Below are positions 62,327-64,000 of a DNA stretch of 64,000 nucleotides, piece by piece. How positions within the stretch are numbered: the first letter of the stretch is position 1; every line of letters begins with the position of its first letter. The DNA is from Acidovorax radicis N35 (GTDB taxonomy: Bacteria; Pseudomonadota; Gammaproteobacteria; Burkholderiales; Burkholderiaceae_C). Under the pieces are notes generated by a model that ran no database searches, was not told the DNA's origin, and worked only from the letters and a program-made list of their open reading frames with translations. The stretch covers positions 248,001 through 312,000 of the forward strand of contig NZ_AFBG01000021.1 in assembly GCF_000204195.1 (NCBI RefSeq). The letters run 5' to 3'. A program made the translations under genes and the position numbers.

Positions 62327-62390
62327 GGCGCGCATTATGACCAGCCGCCATGACGCGTGGCTGCCACGGCCTACCCTCGCTAACCCTTGC

Positions 62391-63323
62391 TCAGCGCCGC
62401 ACGGCAGCTGCAGGGGTGGACGCGGGCGCTGCGGCTGCCGGCGCGGGCCGAAGCACCAGCCACAGCGCCACCGCGATCAGCACGCCGCCCGCCGCATGGG
62501 CCAAGGTAGCCGCTTCGCCCAGCACCAGCCAACCCCAGCCCACACCGAACAGCGGGATCAGGAAAGTCACGGTGAGCGCCTTGACCGGCCCCACATCCGC
62601 GATAAGACGGAAGTACAGCACATAGGCGAATGAGGTACACAGCAGGCCCAGCGCCAGCATGGCGCCCCAGACGGCGGGGCCAGCAGAGAGCCAGGTCGCC
62701 ACCGGCTGCTGCGCGGTCTGCCACAGTGCGAAAGGAGCGAGCGCCAACACTGCACCCCATTGACTGCCCAACGCCACCAGGCGACTGTCCAGTCCGCCGC
62801 GCTGGGTGATCCAGCGCCGCGTCAGGAAGCCGGAGAGGCCATAGCAGGCCGTGGCTACCAGGCAAGCAGCAATGCCGCCGAGCACCGGCATGGTGAGCAC
62901 GACCGGCCCTGCCTGCGCGAGCACCGCGACCCCTCCCATGCCCAGCACTACCCCGCCCACGCGGGCCAGGGTAATGCGCTCGCCAAAGGCCAGCGCTCCG
63001 ATCACCACGGCCATGAGCGGCGTGGTGGCGTTGAGGATGGCGCTGTAGCCCGCCGGCAGCACGCGTGCGGCCAGTGCAAACATCAGAAAAGGTATGCCCG
63101 AATTGAAGACGCCCAGCATCAACGCGGCACCGAGCTTGCCCTGGAACGCAGGCCGCAGCCGCACCAGGGCCAGCAACGCCAGCAGCCCGGCGGCGCCGAG
63201 CACCACGCGGCCGAAGGCTGTGGGCACCGCGCCCCACACCGGGGCAGCGATGCGCATGAACAAAAAGCTGCCGCCCCACAGGGCGGCCAGGGCGACAAAA
63301 CGGAGCAGGCTGGGGAGGTCCAT
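62391..63323 (-). CDS. EamA-family DMT transporter
   Basis: A 310-residue inner-membrane protein with ten predicted segments forming two EamA repeats (about 6-135 and 150-285), typical of drug/metabolite exporters such as amino acid efflux carriers. It ends in an Ala/Pro-rich tail. The ATG at 63323 gives MDLPSLLRFVALAALWGGSF, with its first segment at the normal position. It is divergent from the LysR gene at 63407. Confidence 0.88.
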   Translation of the reverse strand: MDLPSLLRFVALAALWGGSFLFMRIAAPVWGAVPTAFGRVVLGAAGLLALLALVRLRPAFQGKLGAALMLGVFNSGIPFLMFALAARVLPAGYSAILNATTPLMAVVIGALAFGERITLARVGGVVLGMGGVAVLAQAGPVVLTMPVLGGIAACLVATACYGLSGFLTRRWITQRGGLDSRLVALGSQWGAVLALAPFALWQTAQQPVATWLSAGPAVWGAMLALGLLCTSFAYVLYFRLIADVGPVKALTVTFLIPLFGVGWGWLVLGEAATLAHAAGGVLIAVALWLVLRPAPAAAAPASTPAAAVRR

Positions 63324-63406
63324 GCCGTAGATCTTCGACGCAGGGAAGAGCCAGGGCAAACCATTTATTCTCTACACCTGTTTAGCCAAACTATCCAGTC
63401 ACCACC

Positions 63407-64000
63407 ATGCGCCTGCCTCCCCTGATCGCTGTCCGCTTCTTCGAGGCCACGGCGCGCCACGCGAGCGTGCGGCGTGCGGCCGAAGAGCTGCACGTCACGC
63501 CCGGCGCCGTCTCGCAGCAGGTGCGCAAGCTCGAAGCCTTCCTGGGCTGCGCGCTGTTCGAGCGCCAGCCGCGTGGGCTGGCGCTCACGGCTGCCGGGCG
63601 CGACTACCAGGCCGCCTGCGCCGAGGGTCTGGCCGTGATCGGGCATGCCACCTCACGCATTGCATCGACGAACCGCCGGCATGCGGTGCTGGTGAGCTGC
63701 ACGCCGGGCTTTGCGGTGCAATGGCTGGTGCCGCGCCTGCACGGTTTTTTGCAGCTGCACCCGGACATGGACGTGCACGTGGGCAGCACCAACCGCGCGG
63801 TGGACCTGGCGGCCGAGGGCGTGCACTTTGCCGTGCGCCATGGGCAGGGCATCTATCCCGGCCTGCAGTCCGAGGTGCTGGTGGCCGATGACCTGGTGCC
63901 CGTGTGCAGCCCGCGCCTGCTGGCGCCGCGCAAGACGGCACGCGTGGCCGACATCACCAGCGCCCGGCTGCTGCACGACGAGCACCGAGGCGACTGGCGG
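63407..64000 (+). CDS. LysR-type regulator, GcvA-like (truncated by window end)
   Basis: The first 198 residues of a LysR regulator, open to the window edge. The DNA-binding domain reads PPLIAVRFFEATARHASVRR, then HVTPGAVSQQVRKLEAFLG, followed by CTPGFAVQWLVPRLHGF of the effector domain, close to GcvA-type proteins. It is divergent from the EamA transporter gene (83-base gap) and is probably its regulator. Confidence 0.88.
   Translation, partial: MRLPPLIAVRFFEATARHASVRRAAEELHVTPGAVSQQVRKLEAFLGCALFERQPRGLALTAAGRDYQAACAEGLAVIGHATSRIASTNRRHAVLVSCTPGFAVQWLVPRLHGFLQLHPDMDVHVGSTNRAVDLAAEGVHFAVRHGQGIYPGLQSEVLVADDLVPVCSPRLLAPRKTARVADITSARLLHDEHRGDWR

Noticed and set aside
1..64000. CRISPR arrays, tRNA or rRNA genes, integrases and insertion-sequence transposases
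   Set aside because: I looked for regularly spaced repeats, tRNA-like ends and transposase-like proteins and found none that I could support.

Overview
The window is GC-rich chromosomal DNA of a betaproteobacterium, most likely a Comamonadaceae member close to Acidovorax. The signs are four solitary Bug/TctC-type periplasmic binding proteins without TctA/TctB partners, five LysR regulators beside small catabolic operons, the gene orders dprA//def-fmt and uvrA-MFS-ssb, proteins with IPTL-like C-terminal sorting tails, and dispersed short palindromic repeats that, from memory, are common in this family. No tRNA, rRNA, CRISPR array, phage or transposase gene was seen. The genus is inferred from gene content, not from a marker gene.

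Layout. 0-6 kb: dprA and a LysM protein on the minus strand, divergent from def, a small lipoprotein, fmt and the azlC-azlD amino-acid exporter pair. 6-10 kb: pgk, a two-gene lipoprotein operon (the second FlgO-like) and pyrF. 10-14 kb: a HypT-like LysR regulator, a Bug protein coupled to an aspartoacylase-like hydrolase, and a LuxR-type regulator. 14-20.6 kb: an accessory secreted-protein region with a large FG-GAP/Ig-like protein, two paralogous small proteins with sorting-type tails, a single-domain globin, a small secreted protein and a DKNYY-type lipoprotein. 20.6-27.5 kb: acyl-CoA thioesterase, chemoreceptor, an OmpR/EnvZ-type two-component system divergent from a low-complexity secreted protein, and a secreted esterase. 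27.5-35 kb: uvrA, cysC, an MFS transporter, ssb, a membrane protein and a BI-1 family protein. 35-48.5 kb: an internally duplicated lipoprotein and a complete bcsD-bcsP-bcsQ-bcsA-bcsB-bcsC cellulose operon. 48.5-64 kb: mnmA, then catabolic modules: LysR//oxalomesaconate-tautomerase-like enzyme-Bug-porin, LysR-tcuA-tcuB-Bug, LysR//N-formylglutamate amidohydrolase-Bug, then NUDIX, an EamA transporter and a LysR gene cut by the window end.

How the parts fit. The cellulose operon holds a synthase with a PilZ domain (c-di-GMP control), a periplasmic partner, an outer-membrane TPR/porin exporter, the BcsD organiser and the BcsQ/BcsP accessory pair; bcsZ is not beside it. The catabolic modules share one plan (regulator, one or two enzymes, a solitary solute-binding protein), which points to uptake and oxidation of tricarboxylates and related acids.

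The most notable structure is not a gene family. Seven copies of an AT-rich repeat of about 60-70 bp sit in the window, and five of them are built into coding sequence: inside fmt, at the 3' ends of the chemoreceptor, uvrA and a sorting-tail protein, and across tcuA/tcuB, where one copy encodes the last residues of TcuA and carries the Shine-Dalgarno of tcuB. A separate GC-rich palindromic repeat also lies in frame inside fmt, next to its catalytic motif.
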